Positions 1 to 12,380 of a stretch of 64,000 bases of DNA are shown here, one piece after another. The position numbers and the translations under genes are program-made. The notes under the pieces are model-generated. The model was not told the origin of the DNA. It saw only the letters and a program-made list of their open reading frames with translations, and did no database searches. The first letter of the stretch is position 1, and each line of letters opens with the position of its first letter. Source of the DNA: Atrina japonica (lineage: Eukaryota; Mollusca; Bivalvia; Pterioida; Pinnidae); the NCBI GenBank assembly GCA_030159075.1, contig BROG01000904.1, positions 57,501 through 121,500 on the forward strand. Reading direction: 5' to 3'.

Positions 1-520
1 TCAGGTTCCTAAGCTCCTCAAGTATTTTGTTCACGCCAGTTAACAAGACCTGAATACATTGAGCTGTGTTATTCTCCTTCTTAGTGTTCAAGGTTGAAAT
101 ACATTATTACTTTTAAATACATAAATATTTGGTATGAGTGAATTTATCACATGTAAGTATATTGTTGTGAAGTATTAAAAGACATAAATTAACGATTTTC
201 TCATGCTGGTTTATGTGACTGCCCCCCTGAAACATCAGGTGACCCTTGTCAAAATCCAAAATCAGTGGTTTGACTATCAATTCTGATCATTTAGACGAAA
301 ATTCTCTTCAAAAATTGTGTAGGAAAGCTCACCAAAAATACTTGCTGAGGTTTTGATCACTGGTAAAACAACAGACTGCTCTTTGAAATTTACATAACTC
401 TTTTTATCCCTGAAAAATCTTAATGGTACATGCTCTTTTCTCTTAAATGAGACATGTCCATTATGGTCCTTTTGGTTGAAAGGGTTTTTAAAAGAAAGTA
501 TGTTGGACATTGAAACTTGA

Positions 521-702
521 CTCATTAACCCCTGAAGTCACAATTGGACCAGCCCATTTCAAATCCACTGTCAGAATTCAGGGGTGTTTGATTTAGAATA
601 AAAAGTTTTTGATATTTTTACACTCCTAAATTATGACAGTAGACCATACTATTTTTTTTATCTGGATGAGTCTAAATGTGACTGCAGGGGTTGATGAATT
701 AA
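521..702. mobile_element. TTAA-type MITE, longer form (about 180 bp)
   Basis: Inverted ends: ACCCCTGAAGTCACA on the left and, reversed, ACCCCTGCAGTCACA on the right, flanked by TTGA and TTAA. The same family recurs at 21031 and 51850; a short form of about 90 bp is scattered through the window. Confidence 0.65.
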
Positions 703-746
703 AGAAAAAAGGTAAATCTAATGTATTATAAGTCATTTAATTCTGT

Positions 747-1340
747 CAGGACCCAGTTGTTATCTACTGGTTAAATTTAACTACCAGTTAAATATAACCC
801 TCATTTAAATATCGTAACTGCAACATGACCTAATAGGATAAACAATAATGTCTCCAGGACAAGTAGAATTTAAATCTACTTGTCCGAATGCAAAAATGAC
901 TTATCCAAAATTCAAGTGTAACATTCAAAAGATATTATTTTGTGTTTGAAAAAGAATAACCTTTATTGAATTGATTTTTGTCATCAACAATTTCACTTGT
1001 ACTTTTGGGCAAATGAGAAGTAACATCTACTTGTCGGAATGCACAAGGGATATGTCCCGGACAACTGGACAAACCTTAATGTTGAACCCTGACCTACAAT
1101 TAAATTTTGATAATAGTGCCAATCTTTCGTCCATTTTGAAATAAAAACCCTTAAAGAGATAAAATAGGCAACCGTGCCTCAAATTATGGCTAAATTTCCC
1201 ATATTTAATCGATGGTTTAACCAGTCAAATTTAACCAATTATTGGGCAACAGAATTTAAGCCCAGTTTAAATTTTCATCCTTGGTTATGATATTTAACCA
1301 AAGGTTAAAATTTAACAAATAGATGAACAGCTGGGTCCAG
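747..1340. mobile_element. Non-autonomous DNA element with about 55-bp inverted ends
   Basis: The left end CAGGACCCAGTTGTTATCTA matches the reversed right end CTGGACCCAGCTGTTCATCT. The match continues through GGTTAAATTTAAC and TTAAATAT blocks. A second element is nested inside at 851-1075. There is no coding capacity. The CAGG-type start is hAT-like, but I see no target duplication. Confidence 0.65.
851..1075. mobile_element. MITE nested in the 747-1340 element
   Basis: The left part has ATCTACTTGTCCGAATGCA and the right part, reversed, TCTACTTGTCCG-type sequence followed by GGGACA; outer ends read CCAGGACAAGT and, reversed, CCAGTTGTCC. CAAGTAGA...TCTACTTG forms a short hairpin. Its terminal block matches the unit of the array at 48780-49222. 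Confidence 0.5.
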
Positions 1341-1363
1341 GTGTATGCTTGGTGTTATCTTCT

Positions 1364-1452
1364 TGACCCTTTCATCCCCAGGTACCTTAATGGTATACTC
1401 TTATCTGTTATATTGGACTAGTCTATTTTGGTCTGGGAGTCAAAAGGGTAAA
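1364..1452. mobile_element. Short MITE, TTxACCC subfamily
   Basis: About 90 bp with inverted ends TTGACCCTTTCATCCC and, reversed, TTTACCCTTTTGACTCCC. Related copies at 30293-30384 and 48493-48581 share the central ATGGTATRYTCTTHTC block. Confidence 0.5.
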
Positions 1453-2279
1453 ACACCACTAGAACAATTTCTTTAGTAGTCAAAGAATTTTTGGCAAAAA
1501 TTTTTTTTTTTTTTAAGCAAGTTTAGTTCTATTTATTTGGAGCAATTTATGGTTCCATGTTTTCAAGTTTGTTGTAACCATGACAATAGGATATATTTTG
1601 GATTTAAAATAAGTTCAAGATGAGAGATAATATTTCAATAAATTATCTCTTAAGATAGGAGAGAAATTAATGGATATAATTTTGATACATTATAAATAGA
1701 CTGATGATCTTAAATTTATTGACTTAAACTCCAACCAAGGGTATTTAAGTCAAAGTTGTGGAAACAAAAAATTTCAGAAAGTTTTAGACAATGATACTCA
1801 TATTTTGATGTAAGATGAAACGATCGGTAGTCAAATCACATACAAGATGTATGTAGAATGTGAGGCAAGAGGAAGGTTATATCAAAATTGTGAATATAAA
1901 ATCTTAGGGTATATCTCTTTGACAGTTGTTTGAAACTCTTTCCATCTTAATCTTCCAAAAATAAACCAATGAACATGTCATTCATAGATAAAGGAGCCTG
2001 TTTATTGTAGAAGCCAGATTATGAAGAAAGTTGGTTATGAAGAAGGTTGGTTACTTTGTCTGAGGAAAGATTTCAGAAGTTGAGGTCTACTTACGTATAT
2101 CGGTTGTGGTAGGACTGGCATATTAAAAGTGAGAGCTTTTATGGCAATAAACCTCATAAAGTTTCAAAATTAATCCATTGAAAATTACTAAATTTATTGA
2201 GTGGAAACTGTAATGTGCCCAAATGCCCGCCCGCCAATGTGATAACATAATACTGCCCGTCTTTCGTATAAAAAAAGAG

Positions 2280-2572
2280 ATATATATATATATACAGGCA
2301 TAAAAATTCTTGAATTCCTATATATTTTGTGAAAATTGCTTGAAACCCAGGTTTGGCACTATTTCAATTGCAATTGATTAATTCAACTTTATCATTTATA
2401 TATGAAAACCACATTGAACCGGACCATATCTTCACAGAATATATAGAGATATAAGATTTTTATTCCTGTGTTTAGCTTTGTTATTGTACATTACATACAA
2501 GTAGTAAAAGTAGAAAAAATATAAATAATTGTTTTTGTAAACATAGCTAATGCCGCTTTAAGTTAATCTTTA
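2280..2572. mobile_element. Long-inverted-repeat MITE, CAGGCATAAAAATTCTT family
   Basis: TACAGGCATAAAAATTCTTG faces a degenerate copy near 2450-2480, followed by GTTATTGTACATTACATACA. It shares its internal CAATTGCAATTGAT segment with copies at 32019-32327 and 52600-53010. A TA run sits at its left end. Confidence 0.5.
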
Positions 2573-2600
2573 AAGTTTGTGAATGAACATAAATGGGCAC

Positions 2601-2694
2601 TTAACTCATTCAACCCTAATGACACATTTGGACTGGACTAAATCATTGATTTACAGAAGAGTCCATTGTTTTTCAAGGGTTGATGAGTTTTAAA
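2601..2694. mobile_element. Short TTAA MITE
   Basis: Palindromic element of about 90 bp starting TTAACTCATTCAACCCTAA and ending AAGGGTTGATGAGTTTTA. Same family as 8604, 25440, 25844, 26561, 49817, 56783, 60574, 60706 and 60968. Confidence 0.7.
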
Positions 2695-2790
2695 AAAAGC
2701 TTAAAAAAAAAAATTTTTTTTAGTTGAGAAGAGGGCTTGATTACAGTTTACCAAGAAAAAGATTGCAAATCTTCTGCAAGTATATAGAAA

Positions 2791-2915
2791 TTTTTTTTTC
2801 ACAAAATCAGCTTAGGTTCCACCAGGACTTGAACCCATGCTGAGCAGAGGTGAGAAACTTCATTATTTAAAGTGTAATGCTCTAAGCATTTAGCCACAGA
2901 GCACCACACCCATCC
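2791..2915 (-). mobile_element. SINE fragment (tRNA-derived), reverse strand
   Basis: Read on the minus strand it has a box A-like GTGGCTAAATGCTTAGAGC and box B-like GGGTTCAAGTCCTGG, then AACCTAAGCTGATTTTGTG, the same order as the SINEs at 19347, 37401 and 62914. Confidence 0.6.
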
Positions 2916-3472
2916 CCAAACTCCACCCTATTCTTGTCTTGATCTAAACTGTATATACATACCGCTGAAAATAAGTGACCACTCACAGAGTACTTAAGCA
3001 TATGTCTTCTTTAATCACTTGCTAATTTTAGCACACACAAATATTTAGTGCTTTCATGTCTTTGTGCAAGAATCAGTAAAATTAAATGTAAGCTAAAATT
3101 TGTAGTACAGGATCTGGTGTATTTTGTTGTATGTCTTGGTTATATATCCATGTTCTAGAAATCATTTATTGGAAAAAATGAAGTGGGAACCTTTCAAACA
3201 AACTGTCAAACAGACTACTCTTAGGTTTTTTCTGATAAAACTTACAGTAGACTAAGATGGTGCTCTCATTGTTATAATATGTCAATGTCTTTCCTAAGCT
3301 TGTAACTTTATTTTGATCTAACATCTGCGAGGACTCAACTTGAAGTTGATACTCCACCTTATAGACAAAAGTATGCCACCAGAATAAATAGAATGAGGTA
3401 AGAATTGTGTGTTAAAAATGTAAGGTTGTGTTCAGGTGTGAAAAATTTACATTGCCTGTATTTTCTCTGCAG

Positions 3473-3523
3473 GATGTGCCGATGCAAGTTTTGTGCAACG
3501 ACCCCCTGAATTGCACTTTTCAG
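3473..3523 (+). CDS. Candidate extra exon upstream of the Roquin exons (weak)
   Basis: A good acceptor (CTGTATTTTCTCTGCAG) precedes a patch richer in GC than its surroundings. It reads DVPMQVLCNDPLNCTFQ to a possible phase-0 donor CAG|GTTGCT, which would fit the phase-0 start of the exon at 12381. The same frame stays open as VARIDYYQPADETDQSHSGR up to TGA at 3593-3595, so a terminal alternative exon is also possible. I do not recognise the peptide; it may be chance. Confidence 0.22.
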
Positions 3524-5090
3524 GTTGCTAGAATAGATTACTACCAACCAGCAGATGAAACTGACCAATCGCACAGTGGAAGGGACACGACTTGATTTTT
3601 TTTTACCTTTCAAGTGAACTTTGTATGAGTGTAATTTTGTGACTTTTAGTCTCTCAACCTATTGCATGATTTAATCTTTAAATTCATCAGAATACCTGTC
3701 ATCTTAAGCAATCTCCATTAATGGTTTTCTTTTTGTATGTGGTGCAATTCTGTTAGATTTTACTAGCTGATAAATTAATATATATGAAATGGATAAATCG
3801 GGGTTGTGATCTTTGTTGACAAAATAGACTTTGACATTGAGCCAAAAATGGAATACCAGTACTATTATGCAGTGTGATCAAATGCATTTTTAATTTTTTT
3901 TTTTTTTGGAGTCTAGTCATCTTATGCTATATTTGACTAATAGTTTGATTTAGTCTATAGTCTATATCTTGTATGATGGTTTTATTACTTCTTCACAATT
4001 GAATACGTCTTCATTAGCCCCCCTTTTTATTTCGATTTCAGTGACACGCAAAAAGACTTGAAGATGTTAGTGTGTCACTTCAGTGACAATTTTAATTCCA
4101 ATTTTAAAGTTTTTATCAAGTAAAAAATTCTGTCTTGTATTATACAGGGGCTCACAATTTTTTTTTTCAATTTGATGTTGCAATGGTAATAAGGTCACAT
4201 GATATTTTTATTTTTAAACATTTTCCAGGTAAACTATGTGAACATTTCTATTTCTCATTAGATAAGTATTCAACTGAACTAGATGAAAATTGTGAATTTT
4301 TTGTCATAATTCAGATTTTTTTTTAATCAAATATAGATTGAAAAATTGCTGATATATAAGTCTTAAAACTTTGTAGAAAATATAAGGAAATCTTTCATTT
4401 TGACTGCATCTTTTTATGTGTATTTTTCTGTGGTAGCATCTCTTTGATACCCATCCCCTCCACTCGTTAGTAATTTGTTGAGAAGTTTTTGTTGTTTAGA
4501 ATTAACTTTGGAAAGCAAGTTGTCCTGTAGGTTTCACAGTGCTCAATTCTTCTATCTGGTGATATGTTCAGGATGTATCTGTGTATATATAGTACTTACC
4601 AGTAAAGGGTGCTTGTAGTATGTGGTATCATAAAGTCACTGTCAAATGTATGTATTTAAGTTTTAGTATTTTACCCAAAATGGGGGGATCCTATATATGA
4701 TTATGTATACTTGTTAAGTTTGAAACAAAATTCATAGGCTCTATTGGATAGTGCGGTAGTTGTTTGTTTGATTCTTTTATTTTGGTTGTAATATATTCTT
4801 AGTTCAAAGGGCACCTGTTCTATGTTGTTTTAAGTTGATGTATTGTATATAAGTGCATGTAGGTATGTAATGCTCTTTAGCAAGGGGCAAAGAGCAAAAT
4901 GTTTACATTTACCACAACAACAAAAAATGGTAGTACCTTTATACAGTGAAGAAAAAGTAAAAGCTTTTAGAAACAGGTCGTTTGTTGAATCAAGTGACAG
5001 AAGTCTGGAGGACAGTTGTATATAGTGTAAATAGATGTGTCAGTGGTATAAATAGCTGAAGTCTTTTCACGGTCTTGTAATTGTAAGCAT

Positions 5091-5117
5091 GTGTATATAT
5101 ATATATATATATATATG
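5091..5117. repeat. (TA)n microsatellite
   Basis: Alternating TA/GTA run of about 27 bp. Confidence 0.9.
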
Positions 5118-5355
5118 TTAAATATGTGAATACTGTGTACTCTAACTAAATTTTACAGATTTAGATTTTTATTTTTGTATCTGTAGGCACACTGTTTTAG
5201 ATGATGAAATTCATTTCAAATGACTAATTTTAGGATTGTTCTAATTTCTGCTATTAAAGGCATTAGAGTATAAGATTTATTATCCTGTTGCATGTGAAAT
5301 AGCAATTCATTTGGCAATGTTTGACTATAGCAAAAGAAGATTAGATAAAGAGAAA

Positions 5356-5357
<2 letters not shown>

Positions 5358-5408
<51 letters not shown>
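5358..5408. repeat. (TA)n microsatellite
   Basis: Perfect TA run of about 25 copies. It produces an Ile-Tyr ORF that is not a gene. Confidence 0.95.
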
Positions 5409-5409
<1 letters not shown>

Positions 5410-6045
5410 TGGTCACCATAATATATATAGAGGATATTTGCCAATTTTTGAGGAATATAATTTTGACCTCATTGTGTGAGGCTGACAAATAGTATTTAAC
5501 ACGAGTGTGTAGCACAAGTGTTAAATATGTATTCTTCTGCCTTACAATATGTAATAAAAATGTTATTCACAAAAAATTGGCAAATATTCTATTTATTACA
5601 TTTTTCTTAAAAAAAATATTCTCATAAAACAAGAAGTAGTCCCAAAATTTGAAAAGTATTTTGATTGGCCGAGTAAAAATAACACAGTTTAAATTGATTT
5701 TGCATGCATTGAGTATTATTTGTACGTTGTGAAAAAAATAACAAATACAGTAAATGCAACAAATTTATTTAATTGATAAATCCTTATATTTCACTTCCAA
5801 AATGTAAGAAGTAATTCTGTTGAATGACTGGTCAAACAAGATAACATATTGATGAATAGATAAAAGTAGGAATGAAAATAAATTTACAAAATGCACTTAC
5901 ATACCCCCTGTTAAAAAAGTAATCTTGGTATAAAGGAGTTGATAGCTAGTGGGTGATTTGGGTCCTTGGAGCCTGTAGATTTATAAGAATATGATATCAA
6001 GTCACATACATGCTAAGAATCATTAATAGAAATCCCAACATTGAA

Positions 6046-6216
6046 CAGTGGAACTTGTCTTCAGAGACCACTCAATCTGCCACTGAAATGTGGTATCTCA
6101 GGACAGGTGGTTTCTCAACAGAAGATTCAGTTGAAGGATTATTTAACAGAACTGATTGTGATTTGATAAGATATGTAGTCGTTTATGAAAGTGGTCTCAC
6201 AAGACAGGTTTCACTG
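6046..6216. mobile_element. MITE with CAGTGGAAC ends (Tc1/mariner-pogo-like)
   Basis: Inverted ends: CAGTGGAACTTGTCTTCAGA on the left, and AAGACAGGTTTCACTG on the right. Same family as 6539, 22072, 32673, 48126 and 60690. In the better copies TA flanks the CAG ends, which suits a TA-targeting superfamily. Confidence 0.65.
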
Positions 6217-6538
6217 TATTTAGACTTTTTTTTTTTACAAAAAATAGGTTTCTTATCTCAATCACAGTCATACTTTGTTATGTCATTTGAATAGGAAAAG
6301 TAGTTGTTTCTATTAAACTTAGTTTGTTTTTAAATATTTTGTTTGCTAAAACAGTGTGTCAACAGAAAATGTTGAATGTTTGTATAACTTGGTTGGTTAA
6401 AAAATGATTTTTGCATTTCTACTTGAATTTTCTGATGGGAAAAATTTATAAAATACACACATACAGGTAAATACATATAAACCTATGTAATGCATGGCAA
6501 CATGTACTTAGACATATGATGAACTTAACAGATTGCTA

Positions 6539-6698
6539 CAGTGGACCCCGTCTTGAAAGACCACGTGTTCGCTTAAGACAGGTGGTCTTTCAGAGGAGGT
6601 TTTATCGGAAGGATTATTTAACTGATTGGTTTTCAGAATGTGGTCTCTGAAGACAGGTAGCCTTTCATGAAAATGGTCTTTCAAGACCGGTTCTACTG
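6539..6698. mobile_element. MITE with CAGTGGAAC ends
   Basis: The left end CAGTGGACCCCGTCTTGAAA faces TTTCAAGACCGGTTCTACTG. Internal GGTTTTATCGGAAGGATTAT is shared with the copies at 32673 and 60690. Flanked by TA. Confidence 0.65.
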
Positions 6699-6794
6699 TT
6701 TATGCTTAACACAAATAATAAGCATGGCAAAATACTCACAAGACCAAATTTTCACTGTTTCATGAAAAACACAATACCACAGTGTAGTTGTACC

Positions 6795-6913
6795 ATGTTC
6801 ACAGTTCTACATTTACATACATAGTTCACAGTTCTACATGTTATATACATAGTTCACAGTTCTGTATGTTATATACATAGTTCACAGTTCTACATGTTAC
6901 ATACATACATAAA
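6795..6913. repeat. Short minisatellite, unit about 29 bp
   Basis: About four copies of TTCACAGTTCTACATGTTA with TATACATAG, just before the larger array that follows. Confidence 0.8.
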
Positions 6914-8055
6914 GGTACAAGTGTATCATTATAGGTACATGTGTAGTCATCACAGGTATAGGTGTAGTCATAACAGGTATATGTGTATCATTATAGGTAC
7001 AAGTGTAGTCATCTCAGGTATAGGTGTAGTCATAACAGGTACATGTGTATCATTATAGGTACAAGTGTAGTCATAACAGGTATAGGTGTAGTCATATACG
7101 TACAAGTGTAGTCATCACAGGTATAGGTGTAGTCATAACAGGTACATGTGTATCATTATAGGTACAAGTGTAGTCATCACAGGTATAAGTGTAGTCATAA
7201 CAGGTGCAAGTGTAGTCATCACAGGTATAAGTGTAGTCATAACAGGTATATGTGTATCATTATAGGTACAAGTGTAGTCATCTCAGGTATAGGTGTAGTC
7301 ATAACAGGTACATGTGTATCATTATAGGTACAAGTGTAGTCATCACAGGTATAAGTGTAGTCATAACAGGTATATGTGTATCATTATAGGTACAAGTGTA
7401 GTCATCACAGGTATAAGTGTAGTCATAACAGGTGCAATTGTAGTCATCACAGGTATAGGTGTAGTCATAACAGGTACATGTGTATCATTATAGGTACAAG
7501 TGTAGTCATCTCAGGTATAGGTGTAGTCATAACAGGTACATGTGTATCATTATAGGTACAAGTGTAGTCATTACAGGTACAAATGTAGTTATAGTACAAG
7601 TGAAGTCATTACAGGTATAAGTGTATCATTACAGGTACAAGTGTAGTCATTACTGGTACAAGTGTAGTCATTACAGGTATATGTGTATCATTATAGGTAC
7701 AAGTGTAGTCATCTCAGGTATAGGTGTAGTCATAACAGGTACATGTGTATCATTATAGGTACAAGTGTAATCATTACAGGTACAAATGTAGTTATAACAG
7801 GTGCAAGTGTAGTCATCACAGGTATAAGTGTAGTCATAACAGGTATATGTGTATCATTACAGGTACAAGTGTAGTCATTACAGGTATAAGTGTAGTTATA
7901 GCTGATACAAGTGAAGTCATTACAGGTATAAGTGTATCATTACAGGTACAAGTGTAGTCATTACAGGTATGAGTGTAGTCATTACAGGTATGAGTGTAGC
8001 CATCACAGGTGTGAGTGTAGCCATCACAGGTACAAGTGAAATAACCACAGGTTTT
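6914..8055. repeat. Minisatellite, about 19-bp unit with a three-unit higher-order pattern
   Basis: About 60 copies of GTGTAGTCATAACAGGTAT and variants. Three variants follow one another repeatedly (TCATCTCAGGTATAG, TCATAACAGGTACAT, TCATTATAGGTACAA), giving a period near 57 bp. The unit stays open in several frames, which explains the repetitive ORFs on both strands. Confidence 0.95.
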
Positions 8056-8603
8056 CAGGTCTTTCTTTGGGATATTATGCCATTGCCACTGCAAGAAAAC
8101 ATTCACTTACACAAATGTTGCAGGGATGCCAAAAATTGTTTTTTGCTGAACCAAGTTTGGGATATTTTTAAGTAAGTTTACCTATTTCATCATTTCTTTG
8201 GAGATGTTGGTTGTGTAGACATGGGCAAGGTAATTCTTTTCTTTGAAAAGAAGCACAAGAAGGTCAGATTATGTTGAGGTTTATAAATAGATTGTATAAT
8301 CTGACAAGATCAATATTAAATGCTAAGCATATGAAATTTTAAAAAGATTCAAAATTTTGAATAAGTTTACTACATGGCATCAGGAATGCATTGTTTTTCT
8401 TGTGAGTTATGTATATATTTATATATTACATGGTCTTCAAAGATGTTGTTATTGCATATTGTAATTTGTTTGTTTCAATCTTATATCAATTTTACATATA
8501 GCTGTAGGACCAAAGTCAAAGCTTAAGGGGACCCTTTAGTCCTTTGATGTAACATTGACTAAATGATAAGTAAAACCTGCAAACATCAGGGTTGATATGT
8601 CTT

Positions 8604-8693
8604 TAACTCCTCAACCCCTGAAAAACAATGGACTTTGCTATAAATCAATGACTTAGACTAGTCCAAATGTGTTTCTAGTGGTGAATGAGTTAG
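8604..8693. mobile_element. Short TTAA MITE
   Basis: TTAACTCCTCAACCCCTGAA to GTGGTGAATGAGTTAG, about 90 bp, degenerate right flank. Confidence 0.65.
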
Positions 8694-9394
8694 GGCAATA
8701 CACTAACACAAAAAGTGGAATAGTGAACAGATCTTTGTAAAGTACAGACATGGGATAAGGTGTTCTGGAGGTGTGAGAATGGACTTGCTGTTAAATCTCT
8801 AATAGTCAAACTTACAGGGGATCCTGTAGCCCTTTGACTAAAAAGTCAATAGTCACAAAGTTTAAGCTCTGTATGACAGTTTTATTTGAGGTAATCTTGT
8901 CATGTGTTAAGATATGTTATAATTCTGGTCAATTCACTGGCGATAAGATATTTGTTATCAAATTAATATAAGTTCTGATTTTTTGGTAAAAATGGTTTTA
9001 GTGAGATATAACTTAAAACACACAATTTTGAGTAACAGACAGGACATAGAAACCTTTCAATACAGCATCTTATAATTGTAGTTATACCAGTTCTTTGTCA
9101 TGATCTATTTGGTTCAAATTCATGAAAGAGAAATATTCTATACCTTTTTTTGAATTTTTTTTTGAGTCATTTGGAAAATAATTGCCCTAGCAATGTTTTT
9201 TTTTTTAAAATTACAAATTTAAACAAAAAATGTTACATAGATGGAAAGAAAAAATGATGTGAAAATAAGTTGTCTTTCAGTAATGTGATTATTTATGATG
9301 ATATTGGATAAAAACGAACATGAGTATTAAAATATTGTAAAACATGGTATTATGCTATTATTTGTTGTTCTGTGTGTAGCACTAAGATATAATG

Positions 9395-9565
9395 TGTGCT
9401 AGGTTTACTCTAGTACATGTGTACTAGGTTCAGTTCAGTACATGTGCACTGGTTCAAGCTAGTACTAGACCCAAGTTACATGCACTAGATTAAAGGTAGT
9501 ACATATGTACCAGATTCCAATTAGTGCATTAGGTTCAAGTGAGAGCATGTGCACTAGGTTCAAGT
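9395..9565. repeat. Degenerate tandem repeat, AGGTTCAAGTTAGTACATGT type
   Basis: About six imperfect copies of TAGGTTCAAGTTAGTACATG with GTGCAC. Related in sequence to the array that starts at about 9680. Confidence 0.7.
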
Positions 9566-9679
9566 TAGTATATGTGTTGAGATTCATTTTATTTCATGAA
9601 CAGTTAGTTTGTATAGATGAACTATGTACATTGTTTATGATTCAAATTATCAATTAAAACATGATTAGAATCATATTAC

Positions 9680-10480
9680 ATGTGCTCCAAGTTCATTTTA
9701 CATGTTCATATTGTACATTTAATGTAACAATGTGTACAAGATTTGTGCTGTATACCAATTTCATGTTATTATGTTTGTGTGTACAAGGTTCATGACCGAC
9801 CTTGTAATTACCATATACTAATGTTCATGTAATAGCATGTACTATTTCTTGTTACAAGTTTCTTATTACATGTGTACAAGGTTCGTGTTATTACATATGT
9901 ATAAGGTTCTTATTACATTTGTACAAGGTTCTTGTTATTACACATGTATAAGGTTCTTGTTATTACATATTTATAAGGTTCTTTTTATTACATGTACAAA
10001 GTTCTTATTACATGTGTACAAGGTTTTTATATATGTACAAGGTTCTTATTACATTTGTACAAGGTTCTTGTTATTACACATGTACAAGGTTCTTGTTATT
10101 ACACATGTACAAGGTTCTTGTTATTACATATGTACAAGGTTCTTGTTATTACACATGTATAAGGTTCTTGTTATTACATGTGTACAGGGTTCTTATTACA
10201 TGTATACAGGGTTCTTATTACATGTGTACAGGGTTCTTATTACATGTGTACAAGGTTCTAGGCACATGTGTACAAGGTTCTTGTTATATATGTCCTAGGT
10301 TCTTGTTATTATGTTTGTACAAGGTTCTTGTTACATGTGTAGAAAGTTTTGTTACATGTGTACAGTCTTGTTATTACATGAACAAGGTTCTTATTACATG
10401 TGAAAAAGGTTCTTATTACATGTGAACAAGGTTCTTGTTACATGTGTACAAGGTTATTGTTTTTACATTTGTACTAGATT
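9680..10480. repeat. Minisatellite, unit about 24-27 bp
   Basis: Tandem copies of ACAAGGTTCTTGTTATTACA plus TGTGT, most regular between 9885 and 10450. Unit length alternates between about 23 and 27 bp depending on whether the TTGTTATTAC segment is doubled. It encodes only repetitive ORFs. Confidence 0.92.
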
Positions 10481-12380
10481 CCATCTATCCTGTGCACTGA
10501 ACACAAAGTACATGTCTTCTATTAAGTTTTATGTTTGCCATGTTTTTACATTTGTACATTTCGCTGTTCATTCTAGGTCTGTATTGTAAGTCTAACCTAG
10601 GTTTGTTGTGTGTGAGTCAATAAACTACTTTTCCAGGCCAACACTGTATTCCGAGGCAGATAAGTGTCGCCATCTAGTTTTCATTTCTGATAAGTGTAGT
10701 CACATATCTGTTTCTGTATCTTGATTTTCGTCAATCATGTATACCAAAATAATTGTCAAATACAATACCACCAGGATACATATATAATCTAGTACAATGT
10801 ATTAACATGGTCTAAAGATGGCTTTAATAGAAAAATCCAGTGATTGAAGAGTGATACATACATTTGTATTTATTCAATATTATAGAGTAAATGATGTATA
10901 TTTTGAGTGTGTTCGGGATCTATACTTGGTTTTATATTGATTTAAAACATGGTTTGTCAACTGAACTTTGCAGATATGTAACTTTAGGGTCTATATATTA
11001 AAATGATGTCTGTTAGTCAGGGCTCGCTTGTATAAAAATTGATCCTCTAAAACACTTCTTGATACAAATTCTTTGATGTTGCCACAAATAAGTATGTTAC
11101 AAACCCCAAAAGGGGTGTGAACTTTGAAGTATGATGGATAATTACCATACAAGTCTGAACAATTGAGCCCTGGTTACAGTATCCCAGGTGTAGTCAAGGT
11201 GACACCATGATCGTAGTGGGTGTGTGTCTCAAAATTTTGGATTTTTGTTTAAAAGAAAGGTTGCTGTTTGAATCAAAGAATAGTAAGACTTGAATCTGAT
11301 GAATACATTGTTTGACAAATTATCCATACATGTATCATACAATATGTAGATCACTGGATATTGAAAGATTTCTAGTTGCATAAACATTTCTTTAAAAAAA
11401 AAAACAAAAAAAAACTTTGTGGTAATTGCACCTCTATATGATGCTGATAATAAATCTTTATGGGATAAACAATTGCATTAAAATGAAATAAATGTTTTGG
11501 ATCAAAGATTAAAATCATATTCAAATTCATTATCAATTTTAGCATGGATTGTTTTTTTCCCTCAATAAAAAAATGCAGTTTGCTGTTGTTTCAAAGTTTA
11601 ATAAATTATGTAAAATTAGGTTCTCTTTTAAACTATCTAAAGCTGTAAAAAAAAAATTGTATTTTTGTGATCCCCTGTTGACTTTCTGTAGTCTTTAAAC
11701 TTTGTTATCAAAATTCAAATTTTGTAACAAATTTTGTTTTATCAATCTTTGTGGAGAAAAACAAAAACTGATAAATGGCAGTTAATACTACAAAAAGCAC
11801 AAGTGTTTTTGACGATTTCTCAAATGATAGAATATTTCATAATTTACCGGTAAATTATGAATTCTAACTACTAGATCAAGTTTTCATTGTTGAGTAAAAT
11901 ATATCTTTAGCACTGTGGTAAATTTGTGTTGATCCTGAGGTAATATTACAGAGGTTTTGTGATAAATGTGTGTTTATTGTGAGGTATTTTTACAGAGGTT
12001 GTCCCTCAAATGAGAGGTAATCAAGAAGTGTCAAATATATCCCATTTTCAGACAGTTTGGAGTCAAGGTCAAATTTATGATCTTGCGATCTATACAGGAT
12101 CTTTGGAGCAATAAATTCATTACATTACACAGTTAAAGGTGAGATTACATCCAAATAAAGGTATACAAACAGGTAACACTATTCACATACATTAATATGA
12201 ATTACCATATATCAGAAATGAGATTCTCTTTTAATATGTCAATCAACAAGCCTTAATCTGCTTTAATATAATATTCTTTTATATAAAAATCTACTTAAAT
12301 TTGCATAATGTTTTTCACATGAGAAAAAAAGTCTGTGTGTAAAATATCAATTAGTTTTCCTGTTTTTCTTCTATTGATAG

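Larger units (their letters stand above)
1..12380. other. Roquin intron or upstream gene sequence, otherwise non-coding
   Basis: AT-rich DNA before the first recognisable Roquin exon. It holds the MITEs, SINE, microsatellites and minisatellites listed separately. Apart from the weak candidate at 3473 I see no exon. About 2700-4800, 8700-9390 and 10500-12380 hold no recognised feature apart from the reverse SINE at 2791 and homopolymer runs. Confidence 0.6.

Noticed and set aside
6010..6294. 94-codon ORF
   Set aside because: It covers a CAGTGGAAC MITE and reads its inverted ends; no domain or splice sites.
6914..8055. CRISPR array
   Set aside because: The repeats are contiguous with no unique spacers, in a eukaryotic intron.
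7683..8175. Repetitive ORFs on both strands (YRYKCSH-type and CNDYTHTC-type)
   Set aside because: The 19-bp minisatellite read in several frames.
9837..10425. Plus-strand ORFs of 153 and 137 codons rich in Tyr, Leu, Val and Cys
   Set aside because: Pure translation of the ACAAGGTTCTTGTTATTACA minisatellite in two frames; no gene structure.
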